Part shown: positions 18,529 through 28,324 of the stretch, piece after piece | Layout of the letters: each line of letters opens with the position of its first letter | How positions within the stretch are numbered: the stretch's first letter is position 1 | NCBI RefSeq assembly: GCF_017168235.1 | Contig: NZ_JABFAO010000011.1 | Span: 679,513-743,512 of the forward strand | DNA: 64,000 nucleotides | Source: Rhodococcus sp. KRD197 | GTDB lineage: Bacteria; Actinomycetota; Actinomycetes; Mycobacteriales; Mycobacteriaceae | Direction of reading: 5' to 3' | The notes under the pieces: model-generated | The model's database searches: none | What the model saw: the letters and a program-made list of their open reading frames with translations, nothing else | Told to the model about the DNA's origin: nothing | Translations under genes and position numbers: made by a program

Positions 18529-19224
18529 CGCCGCGCGGTGCACCGGACGAACGTGCTCGTACACGGCAGGCGTTGCACCGTTGTAGAGCGCGAGGTCGAC
18601 CGCGTCGAGCATCGCCATGCGCGGTCCGCTGCGACCGAGCTGCTTGGCGCTGACGGCCAGGCGAACAAGCCCGTCTCGCCGGGCCGTGCGACCCGCGCCG
18701 ATCACCAGCGCTCGACACCACCAGGGTTCGGCCTTGACGCCCTCGCCGATTCCGAGAACGCGGCCGCGCACCACGGTTCCGTTTTCCAGATCATGTATTG
18801 CGTTGATACCGGCTGTCATTCGAAACCCAGCATCCTGCAGAGCGGACATGGCTCCAGGCGAGGCCAGCCACCGCGGGGCCGCGAACACCCGTGTGCGCAA
18901 ACCAGTCTGCTCCATCACGCGATCGGCCGCCATGAGCCGAAGCCGCGCCTCATGACGCGGAAGAGTGGCGAACTCGGCGCGGCGGCGCTTGGTGGCCGCC
19001 TGGTCGTAACCGTGCAACACGATAGCGTCTCCCCCGTCACGGCGGGCGCGCAACCACTCCTGCGTACCGGAATCGGTCACAAGCCGATACTTGTCCTTCA
19101 ATCTAGGCGCGACGAGCAGAGAAACCGCCACCGACCGAGAGTCGAGCTCGCGGGCGAACTCTGCCGCGTGTTCGCAGGTCTCGTCCCTGATTCCGCTAAT
19201 CGACACGATCAGTCGTCCAGACAT
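18526..19224 (-). CDS. DUF2334 domain protein (polysaccharide deacetylase-like)
   Basis: A 232-residue protein with the features of DUF2334, a deacetylase-like NodB-fold family. It begins MSGRLIVSISGIRDET. DAIVLHGYDQAA carries the metal-type His of the family and RVFAAPRWLASP the conserved Ala-Pro-Arg-Trp segment. There is no signal peptide, so it is probably cytoplasmic or exported by another route. The ATG at 19224 is chosen over an upstream in-frame start at 19380 because the extension is low-quality coding sequence. Substrate unknown. Confidence 0.82.
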   Translation of the reverse strand: MSGRLIVSISGIRDETCEHAAEFARELDSRSVAVSLLVAPRLKDKYRLVTDSGTQEWLRARRDGGDAIVLHGYDQAATKRRRAEFATLPRHEARLRLMAADRVMEQTGLRTRVFAAPRWLASPGAMSALQDAGFRMTAGINAIHDLENGTVVRGRVLGIGEGVKAEPWWCRALVIGAGRTARRDGLVRLAVSAKQLGRSGPRMAMLDAVDLALYNGATPAVYEHVRPVHRAA

Positions 19225-19279
19225 GACTCGAGCCTCGCACACCGTGGTGAACGAGGCTCGACGTCGACATGGATGCCGG

Positions 19280-19786
19280 TTAAACGGCCATCGTTTCCTT
19301 GGGGAGAATCCTGTCGATTGCCGCCAGCACCTCGGGTGCATCGGGCTCGGTGCGTGGGCGGAAACGGTTGGTGACGACACCGTCGGGCGAGATCAGGAAC
19401 TTCTCGAAGTTCCACGTAATGTCACCGGCCTGGCCGTCGGCGTCCTCGGTTTTCGTCAGCTCGGCGTAGAGCGGGTGCCGGTTCTCGCCGTTGACCTCGA
19501 TCTTCTCCATCATCGGGAAGGTGACGCCATACGTGGTGGAGCAGAAAGTTTCGATCTCCTCGGCGTTTCCGGGCTCCTGGCCGCCGAACTGGTTGCACGG
19601 GATGCCGATGACCGACAGGCCCTGCGCGGAGTACTCGGTGGCCAACTTCTCGAGGCTGGCGTACTGAGGCGTCAGGCCACATTTCGAGGCGACATTGACA
19701 ACTAGGACCGCCCTGCCTGCGTACTCGTCGAGAGAAGTGGGCGCACCGCCCAGCGTGTTGATGCCGATATTCTGGACTTCAGTCAT
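19280..19786 (-). CDS. Glutathione peroxidase-family protein (thiol peroxidase)
   Basis: A 168-residue GPx-fold peroxidase. The peroxidatic residue is Cys36 (NVASKCGLT), not selenocysteine. The catalytic Gln is in IPCNQFGGQEPG and the Trp in ITWNFEKFL. A second Cys in ETFCSTTYGVTFP matches the resolving Cys of thioredoxin-dependent members, so thioredoxin rather than glutathione is the likely reductant; actinobacteria usually lack glutathione. The start is the ATG at 19786; a GTG lies one codon upstream. Confidence 0.94.
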   Translation of the reverse strand: MTEVQNIGINTLGGAPTSLDEYAGRAVLVVNVASKCGLTPQYASLEKLATEYSAQGLSVIGIPCNQFGGQEPGNAEEIETFCSTTYGVTFPMMEKIEVNGENRHPLYAELTKTEDADGQAGDITWNFEKFLISPDGVVTNRFRPRTEPDAPEVLAAIDRILPKETMAV

Positions 19787-19840
19787 CACACGAACTTACC
19801 TGTGAGTACCCAACTACGGGGAATCGACCAGGCGAGAACA

Positions 19841-19881
19841 CACCAGGAGCGGCCACCTACCTGCGGTGGCCGCTCCTGGTG
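19841..19881 (-). terminator. Terminator hairpin downstream of the dicarboxylate symporter
   Basis: A perfect 17-base inverted repeat (19841-19857 and 19865-19881) with a seven-base loop lies 47 bases past the symporter stop codon. No U-run follows, as is common in actinobacteria. It separates the symporter from the peroxidase gene on the same strand. Confidence 0.85.
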
Positions 19882-19927
19882 CTTCACCGAACCGGGCGCC
19901 GGTGGGATGCGCGGCGCCCGGCAGATT

Positions 19928-21346
19928 TCACGCCTTGGCGTGCTCTTCCACGACCAGGCGCTTGTCGGTCGGCCTGTCGTCCCCACCCGCGGCGTGGCGA
20001 TCGTCCTCGGGGAGATGATCGTCGACCATGGTTTCCTCGTCGAACGGGAGGTTTCCGTCGAGGACGGTCTTGACGCGGGAGGCGTCCACGGTCTTGGTCC
20101 AGGTGCCGACCAGCAGGGTGGCGACGGCGTTGCCGGAGAAGTTGGTGAGCGCACGCGCCTCGGACATGAACCGGTCGATGCCGACGATGAGGCCGACTCC
20201 GTCGAGCAATTCCGGACGGTGGCTCTGCAGGCCACCGGCCAGCGTCGCCAAGCCGGCGCCGGAGACGCCTGCTGCGCCCTTGCTGGCGATGATCATGAAC
20301 AGCAGCAACGAGAACTGCTCGGGGATCGAGAGCGGCATGTTCATCGCGTCGGCGATGAAGATCGAGGCCATCGTCAGGTAGATCGCGGTGCCGTCGAGGT
20401 TGAACGAGTAGCCGGTCGGAACCACGATGCCGACGGTGGTGCGCTCGACGCCGACGTGCTCCATCTTGGCGATCAGTCGCGGCAGGGCCGACTCGGAGGA
20501 ACTGGTGGCAACGATGAGCAGGTATTCACGGGCCAGGTACCTGACCAGCTTGAAGATGGACACTCCGGACACGAAGCGCAGGATCGTGCCGAGGAAGAAG
20601 AACACGAAGATGAAGCAGGTGATGTAGAACGCCAGCATCAGGGTGCCGAGCTGGATGACCGCGTCGAACCCGGTCTTGCCGACGACGCCTGCGATGGCAC
20701 CGAATGCGCCGATCGGAGCGAGCCACAGGATCATGGTCAGAATGCGGAACACGAGCTTCTGCACCGATGCGATGCCCTTGAGGATGCCTTCACCTTGCTT
20801 GCCCATCGCCTGCAGGGCGAAGCCGACGAGGATGGCGACGAACAGAGTTTGCAGCACACTTCCGGCGGTCAGCGAGGACACCAGTGTCTCGGGAATGATG
20901 CCGGCAATGAAGTCCATGGTGCCGCCTGCGCCCTCGGCTGCGGCTGCATACTGGGAGCCCCCACCGGACGGGATGTCGAGGCCGCTACCGGGCTGAATGA
21001 GGTTGCCGACGACCATGCCGATGCCGAGGGCGATGGTCGACATGCCGATGAAGTAGGCGAGCGCCAGGCCACCGACCTTGCCGACACTGGCTGCCGCTCG
21101 TACCGAACCGATGCCGAGCACGATGGTGCAGAAGATGACCGGGCTGATCATCATCTTGATAAGACTGACGAACAGCGTTCCGAGCACTGCCAATTCGGTG
21201 GCGAAGTCCTTGGCGGTCAACCCGACGATCACGCCGGCGACGACGGCGATGATCACCGCGATGTACAGCCAATGGGTCTTGTCGCGCTTTTTCTTGGGCG
21301 TGGGATCCGGTGTGCGGTTCGCGTCGCCGTCGATGGTGATAGTCAT
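19928..21346 (-). CDS. dctA: Dicarboxylate/amino acid:cation symporter (DctA family)
   Basis: A 472-residue secondary transporter of the DAACS family, importing C4-dicarboxylates (or acidic amino acids) with protons or sodium across the cytoplasmic membrane. Diagnostic motifs are the serine-rich SSSESALPRL hairpin, PTGYSFNLDGTAIY, and the SKGAAGVSGAG loop. There are about eight hydrophobic helices plus two re-entrant loops. The C-terminus has an acidic, His-containing tail. The ATG has a GAAGGA ribosome-binding site. It is divergent from a CitA/DcuS-type sensor kinase, which supports a C4-dicarboxylate substrate over glutamate. Confidence 0.92.
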   Translation of the reverse strand: MTITIDGDANRTPDPTPKKKRDKTHWLYIAVIIAVVAGVIVGLTAKDFATELAVLGTLFVSLIKMMISPVIFCTIVLGIGSVRAAASVGKVGGLALAYFIGMSTIALGIGMVVGNLIQPGSGLDIPSGGGSQYAAAAEGAGGTMDFIAGIIPETLVSSLTAGSVLQTLFVAILVGFALQAMGKQGEGILKGIASVQKLVFRILTMILWLAPIGAFGAIAGVVGKTGFDAVIQLGTLMLAFYITCFIFVFFFLGTILRFVSGVSIFKLVRYLAREYLLIVATSSSESALPRLIAKMEHVGVERTTVGIVVPTGYSFNLDGTAIYLTMASIFIADAMNMPLSIPEQFSLLLFMIIASKGAAGVSGAGLATLAGGLQSHRPELLDGVGLIVGIDRFMSEARALTNFSGNAVATLLVGTWTKTVDASRVKTVLDGNLPFDEETMVDDHLPEDDRHAAGGDDRPTDKRLVVEEHAKA

Positions 21347-21418
21347 GGGTACGTCCTTCGTGACTTCGGTGGAGTGAGGTGAATCACGCCTTGCTGAGGG
21401 ACGATGTTTGTTGAGATC

Positions 21419-21432
21419 GTGACGCCAGTCAC
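21419..21432. promoter_or_regulatory. Candidate CRP/GlxR-type site
   Basis: GTGACGCCAGTCAC fits GTGA-N6-TCAC, the core of the actinobacterial cAMP-receptor (CRP/GlxR) consensus. It lies in the 138-base gap between the divergent symporter and sensor-kinase genes, about 70 bases upstream of each. This would couple dicarboxylate uptake to carbon status. Short motif, not proven. Confidence 0.4.
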
Positions 21433-21484
21433 CTATACGTTCATTCTGTTCACAGGTTCGACCGAAAGAATCGAGGCACACCAG

Positions 21485-23041
21485 GTGTCGAAGCGCCCGA
21501 CGAGCGTTGCGGGGCAGGTGCTCGTCCTGCAGTTGGTCGTCATGGCCGTGGTCGTGATGGCGGGCGCGGCCCTCACCATCGCGAACGAAAGATCCAACAG
21601 CGACGATGCCGCGAGACGCGAGGTCGTGGCGGTCGCCGCCAGCATCGCGAACGAGCCCTCCACCGCGCTTGCCGTCACCTCGGCGGATCCGACGACTCCG
21701 CTTCAACCCGAGACCGAACGGATCCGCGCGATCACCGGCGTCGATTTCATCGTCGTGATGGCACCGGACCGCACCCGTTTCACTCACACGACGCCCGAGT
21801 TGATCGGAAAGCCGTTCAGCGGGAACATAGATCGCGCTCTGGCCGGTGAAACGTTCACCGAGACTTACGTGGGCTCACTCGGGCCGTCGATCCGGTCGGT
21901 CACCCCGATCACGGACACCGACGGCAACATCGTGGGACTGGTGTCGGCAGGTGTCACCCGCGCGAGGATCAGCGACCAGTTCTTCGACGGTCTCCCGGTC
22001 ATCATCGGGGTCGTCCTTGCCGCATTCATCGTGGCCGCCGTCGGATCGGTGCTGCTCAGCAGGCGTCTTCGGCGTCAGACGCTCGGGATGGCACCGGACG
22101 AGCTACGCACGATGTACGAGCATCACGACGCGGTGCTCCATTCCATCGGTGAAGGTCTGGTCGTGTTCGGCCGCGACGGCAATGCAGAGCTCGTCAACGA
22201 CGAAGCCCGGCGACTGCTGGACCTCCCCGACGGACCGGTACGACGCAGCGATCTCCCGGAGTCACTGCAACACATGGAGTCCGGCACTGTCGACGGAGAA
22301 CTGCATCTCACCGACACTCGGATCCTCGTCGTCAGCCAGGACCCGGTGATCTGGGACGACCGCCGACTGGGAGATGTGCTGACCATCCGCGATCGGACCG
22401 AACTGCAGGGCGTGATGGGCGAACTCGACTCCGTGCGCAGCTTCGCCGAGTCGTTGCGTTCGCAGGCTCACGAATCGGCCAACAGGCTGCACACCGTCAT
22501 CACGATGGTCGAGCTCGGACGACACTCGGAAGCAGTCGATTTCGCAACCGCCGACCTCGAGCTGTCGCAGCACCTGATCGACCGGTTGATGGGTTCGGTC
22601 AACGAGCCGGCCCTGGCAGCGCTCCTGCTCGGCAAGGTCAGTCAGGCGGCCGAGCAGGGCGTCGAACTGACGATCACGGACGACACCGGACTAGATCACG
22701 CGGGCAGGGTCACCGCACGCGAACTGGTCACGCTGGTGGGCAATCTGATAGACAATGCAATCGATGCCTCGAAGAAATCGGACCAACCATGGGTCGAAGT
22801 GACCGTGCGTGATTCGGCGACCGAGCTCGTGGTACGAGTCTCCGACAGCGGACCGGGCATGTCCGCCGACGTCCTGCAGAGCGCACTGACCCGCGGGTAC
22901 TCCACCAAAGCCGACTCCCGCGGCCTCGGCCTGGCGCTGGTTTCCCAGGTGGTCAACCGCTATCGCGGAACGTTGACCTCGGAGATCACCTACGGTTCGG
23001 TACTGACCGCGACGATCCCCACCACCCGGAGCGAATCGTGA
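21485..23041 (+). CDS. Sensor histidine kinase, CitA/DcuS family
   Basis: A 518-residue membrane sensor kinase. An N-terminal helix (residues about 12-32), an extracytoplasmic CitA/DcuS-like sensing domain and a second helix (about 175-197) are followed by a cytosolic PAS domain. The phospho-acceptor is the His of QAHESANRLHTV, the HExxN-type box of this family. The ATPase has NLIDNAIDAS (N box), DSGPGMS and RGLGLALV (G boxes). I chose the GTG at 21485, 11 bases from GAGG. It overlaps the response-regulator gene. The ligand is inferred to be a C4-dicarboxylate or citrate from the divergent symporter. Confidence 0.92.
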   Translation: MSKRPTSVAGQVLVLQLVVMAVVVMAGAALTIANERSNSDDAARREVVAVAASIANEPSTALAVTSADPTTPLQPETERIRAITGVDFIVVMAPDRTRFTHTTPELIGKPFSGNIDRALAGETFTETYVGSLGPSIRSVTPITDTDGNIVGLVSAGVTRARISDQFFDGLPVIIGVVLAAFIVAAVGSVLLSRRLRRQTLGMAPDELRTMYEHHDAVLHSIGEGLVVFGRDGNAELVNDEARRLLDLPDGPVRRSDLPESLQHMESGTVDGELHLTDTRILVVSQDPVIWDDRRLGDVLTIRDRTELQGVMGELDSVRSFAESLRSQAHESANRLHTVITMVELGRHSEAVDFATADLELSQHLIDRLMGSVNEPALAALLLGKVSQAAEQGVELTITDDTGLDHAGRVTARELVTLVGNLIDNAIDASKKSDQPWVEVTVRDSATELVVRVSDSGPGMSADVLQSALTRGYSTKADSRGLGLALVSQVVNRYRGTLTSEITYGSVLTATIPTTRSES

Positions 23042-23718
23042 TCAGAGTATTGATCGTCGAGGATGAGCCGCTCATCGCCGAGGCGCATCGAACGTACGTC
23101 GAGCGGGTGCCGGGCTTCACCGTGGTCGGCACCGCGCACACCGGTTCGGCCGCCATGCGCGCAGCCAGCGAAGCCGTCGATCCGGTCGATCTGGTGCTGC
23201 TGGACATCGGCCTGCCCGACGCCAACGGGATCGACGTCGCGGCTGCGCTTGGTGGTCTGCGCCCGAGTCCCGACGTCATCGCCATCACCTCGGAGCGCGA
23301 CCTGGCCGTGGTGCGCTCGGCCGTCGCGCACGGGGTGGTGCTGTATCTGCTCAAACCGTTCACGTTCGCTGCGTTCCGCGACAAGCTCGAGCGCTACCGC
23401 GAGTTCCACGACGCCCTGCCTGCGGGTGCCAATGCTGCCAGCCAGCGTGAGATCGACCGAGCGATGTCACACCTGCGTACCGCCGACGAACGCGCTTCCA
23501 CTCCCAAAGGCATTGCCCCGCAGACGATGGACGGGGTTACCGCCATCGTCCGCGAGGCACCGGACGGCCTCAATGCCTCCGAGGCAGCCAAGCTCGTCGG
23601 GGTCTCCCGCGTCACTGCCTGGCGGTATCTCGAGCGGCTCGCCGACGACGGACTCGTCGTGCGGCACACCGAGTACGGCAAGGCCGGGCGCCCGCAGGTC
23701 CGCTACGTCTGGCGCTGA
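23038..23718 (+). CDS. Response regulator, CitB/DcuR family
   Basis: A 226-residue two-component regulator. The receiver domain has the acidic pocket E8-D9, phospho-acceptor D56 (LVLLDIGLPD) and Lys in LLKPF. The C-terminal domain contains a helix-turn-helix around LNASEAAKLVGVSRVTAWRY, as in DcuR/CitB. The GTG start overlaps the kinase stop by four bases. It probably activates the divergent symporter gene. Its TGA stop lies in the left outer arm of palindrome copy C. Confidence 0.93.
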   Translation: MIRVLIVEDEPLIAEAHRTYVERVPGFTVVGTAHTGSAAMRAASEAVDPVDLVLLDIGLPDANGIDVAAALGGLRPSPDVIAITSERDLAVVRSAVAHGVVLYLLKPFTFAAFRDKLERYREFHDALPAGANAASQREIDRAMSHLRTADERASTPKGIAPQTMDGVTAIVREAPDGLNASEAAKLVGVSRVTAWRYLERLADDGLVVRHTEYGKAGRPQVRYVWR

Positions 23719-23781
23719 CGCGCATGTGAGTGGAAATACGTGTCCTGCTATGTATTTCCACGCACATGCGGGAAGCGCCTA
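23711..23781. repeat. Dispersed palindromic element, copy C
   Basis: Best-preserved copy. The arms CGCATGTGAGTGGAAATAC (23721-23739) and its near-complement (23752-23770, one mismatch) flank spacer GTGTCCTGCTAT. The outer arms are GGCGCTGA on the left, containing the response-regulator stop, and AGCGCCTA on the right, containing the oligopeptidase stop. It fills the whole gap between the convergent genes. Confidence 0.9.
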
Positions 23782-25905
23782 GGCGCCGGTCTGCTGCACG
23801 ATCCAGGCGTACTCGAACGCCACTTCCTTCCACTTCTCGTAGCGCCCGCTGACGCCGCCGTGCCCGGCGTTCATCTCGGTCTTGAGCAGTAGATCGGAAT
23901 CACCGGTCTTGGTAGCACGCAGAGCCGCAACCCATTTGGCCGGTTCGACGTAGAGCACGCGGGTGTCGTTGATGGATGTGATCGCGAGGATCGCCGGGTA
24001 GTCCTTGGCTTCGACGTTCTCGTAGGGGCTGTAGGACTTCATGTAGTCGTACACCGCCTTGTCCGCCAGTGGATTGCCCCACTCGTCCCACTCGATCACC
24101 GTCAGTGGCAGCGACGGGTCGAGAATGGAGGTCAAGGGATCCACGAACGGAACGTTCGCGAGAATGCCGTTGAAGAGCTCGGGTGCGAGGTTTGCGACCG
24201 CACCCATCAGCAACCCGCCTGCGCTGCCGCCGTCGGCGACGAGATGCTTCGGCGACGTGCGGCCCGAGTCGATCAGATGACGTGCTGCGGCGACGAAGTC
24301 GGTGAAGGTGTTCTTCTTCGTCAGCGTCTTGCCGCTGTCGTACCAGTGCCGGCCCATTTCGCCGCCGCCGCGCACGTGCGCAACCACGAAGACGATTCCA
24401 CGGTCCAGCAGCGACAGCCGGGCCACCGAGAAAGCCGGGTCCATCGATGCCTCGTACGAGCCATAGCCGTACAGCAGGGTCGGGGCCGGTCCGTCGGGCA
24501 CATCCTTGCGGGCGATGATCGAGAGCGGGATCCGCGTTCCGTCCTCCGCCGTGGCCCAATCACGATGCTGCACATAGTTGCCCGCGTCGAAATCGCCGAG
24601 CACCGGCTGCGACTTTCGCAGCAGCAGCTCACCCGACTTCAGGTCGTAGTCGTACACTTTCGCCGGAGTGACGAACGAGGTGTAGACCATACGTAGCAGT
24701 GGCTGATCCCACTCGGGGTTCGCCCCGGCGCCGACGGCGAAGAGTTCCTCGTCGAACTCCATTTCGTGGTATTCGCCGTAGCCGTTGTCATCGAGCGGCC
24801 AGATCGCCAGCCGCATCAACGCCTCTCGGCGATAGTTGAGCACGAGGTGATCAGCGAAAGCGTCGACATCCTCGAGGCGTACGTCCTCGCGGTGCGCGAC
24901 GATGATCGTCTGGTCCGCCGGATCGTCGACGGGAGCCTCTGCGAGCAGGAAGTTCTCCGCCTTCGCGCCGTCGGTGCCCCAGCCGTCGACGGATCCGTTG
25001 TGCTGGATGAGGAATCGATCCTCGCCCTTTACCACCGCATGTTCGACGCTGTACTCCACCCCGTCCACGCGCGGCAGGACGACCCGAAATTCACCCTTCG
25101 GGTTCTCGGATTCGAGAACGAGGCATTCGGAGGTGACCTTCGACCCGACGTAGATCAGCAGGTACTTCTCACTGCGAGTGGAGCCGAACCCGACCCAGTA
25201 GCTCTCGTCGGGTTCGTGGAAGACCTGCACGTCCGTCTCGTTGGGCGTCCCCAGTTCGTGACGCCACACGCTGTCCGGACGCCAAGACTCGTCGACGGTC
25301 TGATAGAACACGTGAGTGTGATCGTAGGACCAGGTCGCCCCGGCCGAGATTCGTTCGATCTCGTCGGCCAGCATTTCACCGGTCCGTAGGTCCTTGAAGC
25401 GCAGTGTGTACCGCTCGTCGCCCTCGGTGTCGGTGGAGTAGGCAAGCAAATTGCCGTCCCGGCTGATGGAGAAGGCCCCGATCGAGAAGAAGTCGTGCCC
25501 CTCCGCCTCGAGGTTGGCGTCGAGCAGAATCTGCTCACCGGAGATGTCGGTATCGCTGGAGAGCGTCGGCGGTGTCCAGTCGTCGGGAGAGTCGACGGGG
25601 CAACGGCATTGCAGACCATACGATTTGCCCTCGATGGTCCGTGAGTAGTACCACCATTCGCCCATGCGTGTCGGCACGGACAGGTCGGTCTCCTGCGTGC
25701 GGGACTTGATCTCGTCGAAGATCTTTCCTCGCAACGGCTCGAGTCCCGCGGTCTGCTGCTCGGTGTGGGCGTTCTCCGCTTCGAGGTATGCAATGACCTC
25801 GGGGTCTTCCTTCGCCCGCAGCCATTCGTAGTTGTCGACGAAGGTGTCTCCGTGGTGGGTGCGCTCGTGCGGGACTTTCTTGGCAACAGGCGGAGTGATC
25901 GTCAT
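23779..25905 (-). CDS. ptrB: Oligopeptidase B (S9 family peptidase)
   Basis: A 708-residue prolyl-oligopeptidase-family serine peptidase that cleaves short peptides after basic residues. An N-terminal beta-propeller (about residues 75-420) is followed by the alpha/beta-hydrolase domain with the nucleophile Ser561 in DGGSAGG, an Asp in SINDTRV and the His in NAGHGG. GYGSYE and GGGEMGR are family landmarks. The ATG at 25905 overlaps the purC stop (ATGA). In M. tuberculosis the gene is split in two, as I recall; here it is intact. Confidence 0.93.
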   Translation of the reverse strand: MTITPPVAKKVPHERTHHGDTFVDNYEWLRAKEDPEVIAYLEAENAHTEQQTAGLEPLRGKIFDEIKSRTQETDLSVPTRMGEWWYYSRTIEGKSYGLQCRCPVDSPDDWTPPTLSSDTDISGEQILLDANLEAEGHDFFSIGAFSISRDGNLLAYSTDTEGDERYTLRFKDLRTGEMLADEIERISAGATWSYDHTHVFYQTVDESWRPDSVWRHELGTPNETDVQVFHEPDESYWVGFGSTRSEKYLLIYVGSKVTSECLVLESENPKGEFRVVLPRVDGVEYSVEHAVVKGEDRFLIQHNGSVDGWGTDGAKAENFLLAEAPVDDPADQTIIVAHREDVRLEDVDAFADHLVLNYRREALMRLAIWPLDDNGYGEYHEMEFDEELFAVGAGANPEWDQPLLRMVYTSFVTPAKVYDYDLKSGELLLRKSQPVLGDFDAGNYVQHRDWATAEDGTRIPLSIIARKDVPDGPAPTLLYGYGSYEASMDPAFSVARLSLLDRGIVFVVAHVRGGGEMGRHWYDSGKTLTKKNTFTDFVAAARHLIDSGRTSPKHLVADGGSAGGLLMGAVANLAPELFNGILANVPFVDPLTSILDPSLPLTVIEWDEWGNPLADKAVYDYMKSYSPYENVEAKDYPAILAITSINDTRVLYVEPAKWVAALRATKTGDSDLLLKTEMNAGHGGVSGRYEKWKEVAFEYAWIVQQTGA

Positions 25906-26786
25906 GGCTTGACCCAATCGTCGAAGTTCAGACCCGAAATTCGTTCGTAGGCCTCGATGTATCGCAGACGCGTCGATGCGACGACGTCGTCCGGGAGCGC
26001 GGGAGGCGGGGTGTCGCCGCGGCGATCCCAGCCCGACTCCTCGGTCAACCAGTCGCGGACGTACTGCTTGTCGAAACTCGGTTGTACCTTGCCCTCGGCA
26101 TAGCCCTCGGCCGGCCAGTACCGCGAGGAGTCCGGTGTGAGTACCTCGTCGGCAAGAACGAGTTGCCCGTCGGGATCGAGTCCGAACTCGAACTTCGTGT
26201 CCGCCAGTATGATTCCGCGGTCGAGCGCGAAGCTCGCAGCCTGGTCGTAGATCTCGAGGGTCTTCTCCCGCAGTTCGGTGGCCAGCTTCTCACCGACCTT
26301 GTCGACCACGGCGTCGAAGTCCACGTTCTCGTCGTGCTCACCCATCGCAGCCTTGGCAGCCGGGGTGAAGATGGGGGCGTCGAGTTTGCTCGACTCGACG
26401 AGGCCCGCCGGCAGCGCGACGCCGCAGACGGCTCCGGTTCGGCGGTAATCGGCGAGACCGGACCCGGTGAGGTACCCGCGGGCGACGCATTCGATGGGCA
26501 CCATCTCGAGCCTGCGCACGAGAAGAGCACGGCCGATCAGTTCCTGCGGAATGCGCTCGTCGAGCGGGTCGCCGGCGAGGTGGTTCACCCCACCGAGTTC
26601 GGCGAAGAAGAACACGCTCATCGCGGTCAGGACCCGCCCCTTGTCGGGGATCGGGGTGTCGAGTACGTGGTCGTATGCGGAGATTCGATCGCTCGCGACG
26701 AGAAGCAGATGGTCGTCGTCGACGACATAGAGGTCGCGAACCTTGCCGCCGGCCACATGCTGGTAGCTACTGAGAGTTGGGCGCAC
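25902..26786 (-). CDS. purC: Phosphoribosylaminoimidazole-succinocarboxamide synthase
   Basis: SAICAR synthetase, eighth purine step, joining aspartate to CAIR with ATP. Motifs seen are GKVRDLY near residue 15, [20 protein letters not shown] and DTKFEFG. I chose the GTG at 26786, nine bases from AGGG, giving 294 residues as in relatives; an in-frame start at 26840 would add an atypical N-terminus. It is coupled to the downstream oligopeptidase gene. It is the last backbone purine gene before the siderophore region. Confidence 0.95.
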   Translation of the reverse strand: MRPTLSSYQHVAGGKVRDLYVVDDDHLLLVASDRISAYDHVLDTPIPDKGRVLTAMSVFFFAELGGVNHLAGDPLDERIPQELIGRALLVRRLEMVPIECVARGYLTGSGLADYRRTGAVCGVALPAGLVESSKLDAPIFTPAAKAAMGEHDENVDFDAVVDKVGEKLATELREKTLEIYDQAASFALDRGIILADTKFEFGLDPDGQLVLADEVLTPDSSRYWPAEGYAEGKVQPSFDKQYVRDWLTEESGWDRRGDTPPPALPDDVVASTRLRYIEAYERISGLNFDDWVKP

Positions 26787-26849
26787 GAAATCAACCCTAT
26801 CTTCCCCTGGTGGCGACCCGTCTCGCTGCCAGGACAACAATGGTTGGTA

Positions 26850-28276
26850 ATGACAACGAACAGTGGGATCTCGAACAGCGAGGGCATCGGATTCAGGTCC
26901 GAGCGTGGGCCTGTGCTCATCGCGATCATGCTCAGCACCTCACTCGTCGCGCTGGACTCGACGATCATCGCCACTGCCGTGTTGACCATCGTCGGCGATT
27001 TGGGCGGTTTCAACCAGTTTCCCTGGCTGTTCTCGATCTATCTGCTGGCGCAGGCGGTATCCGTTCCGGTCTACGGCAAGCTCGCCGATCTGTTCGGTCG
27101 CAAGAAGATCATGCTGTTCGGGATCGGCGTCTTCCTGCTCGGCTCGATTCTGTGCGGGTTGGCGTGGAGCATGCCAGCGCTCATCGCGTTCCGCGCGATC
27201 CAGGGTCTCGGCGCCGGGGCTGTGCAGCCGATGTCCATCACCATCGCCGGCGACATCTACACCTCGCCGAACGCGCCAAGGTGCAGGGGTATCTGGCAAG
27301 CGTGTGGGCGATGTCCGCGGTACTGGGCCCAGCGCTCGGTGGCATCTTTTCGGAGTATCTCTCGTGGCGGTGGATCTTCTTCGTCAACATCCCGCTGTGC
27401 ATCTTGGCTGCCTGGATGCTGATCCGACGCTTCCACGAGGGTGAGATGAGCCGTCGACGGCCCAAGATCGACTACCTCGGTGCCGGCCTTCTCACGATCG
27501 GGGCTGCGGCGGTGCTGCTCGGGTTGCTCGAAGGTGGCCAGGCCTGGAGCTGGACATCAGGCGCTTCCGTCGCGATCTTCACCGTCGGCATTGCCTCTCT
27601 GGCACTGTTCGCCTGGCAGCAGAGCCGCGCCCCGGAGCCGATACTGCCGCTGTGGGTGTTCACTCGTCGGGTGCTGGTCGTCAGCAGTCTGATCTCTCTG
27701 CTCGTCGGCGCCCTCGTGCTCGGATTGACGTCGTACATCCCCACCTTCGTGCAGGGAGTACTCGGCACCGGTGCGATCGTGGCGGGTTTTTCGCTGGCGA
27801 CGTTGACGATCGGGTGGCCGATCGCGGCCTCGCAGTCCGGCAGGTTCTATCTGCGGTTCGGTTTCCGTGCGACGGCGTTGACGGGCGGGACGATCGCCGT
27901 CATCGGGTCCATCCTCGGGTCGCTGATCACGGAGAACTCACAGATCTGGCAGATCGCGACGGTGTGCTTCGTCATCGGTCTCGGCCTGGGGCTGATCGCG
28001 AGCCCGACGCTGATCGCCGCTCAGTCGAGCGTGGAGTGGTCCGAGCGGGGCGTCGCCACCTCGACGAACATGTTCGCGCGCTCCATCGGAAGCGCCGTGG
28101 GCGTCGCGATCTTCGGTGCGATCGTCAACTCCCGCATCTCCGGTCCCGGCGAACCCGACCCGGGCCAGCTGTCCGACGCCATCCACCTGGTATTTCTGGG
28201 CGTCGCCGCGGCGGCGGTGCTCATGCTCGCGGCGGCGACTCTGATGCCCAAGGCGCCCAAAGGCACAGGTGCGTGA
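26850..28276 (+). pseudogene. MFS drug exporter (DHA2/EmrB-like), frameshifted
   Basis: A 14-helix major facilitator of the DHA2 family (EmrB/LfrA-like), broken by one reading-frame change. The first frame starts at 26850 ([12 protein letters not shown]) and shows [25 protein letters not shown] and GDIYT, then turns into non-homologous sequence. The second frame resumes exactly at LAERAKVQGYLASVW and continues through the remaining helices to the stop at 28276. Insertion of one C at about 27262 would restore a 475-residue protein. Either a real inactivating deletion or a sequencing error in ACCTCGCC. It is divergent from purC. Palindrome copy D overlaps its 3' end. Confidence 0.85.
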
Positions 28277-28324
28277 AAATACATAGCAGGACACGTATTT
28301 CCACGCACATGCGCGGAGCGCCTA
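28263..28324. repeat. Dispersed palindromic element, copy D
   Basis: Arms at 28263-28282 and 28295-28314 flank spacer ATAGCAGGACAC, the exact reverse complement of the copy C spacer. The right outer arm AGCGCCTA contains the stop codon of the siderophore-interacting protein gene, and the left arm overlaps the MFS stop. It marks the left boundary of the siderophore locus. Confidence 0.85.

Noticed and set aside
26777-27262. Upstream part of the second MFS frame as an independent N-terminus
   Set aside because: It translates to Arg/His-rich sequence unrelated to transporters, while the other frame there encodes the true first helices; so the gene is frameshifted, not two genes.
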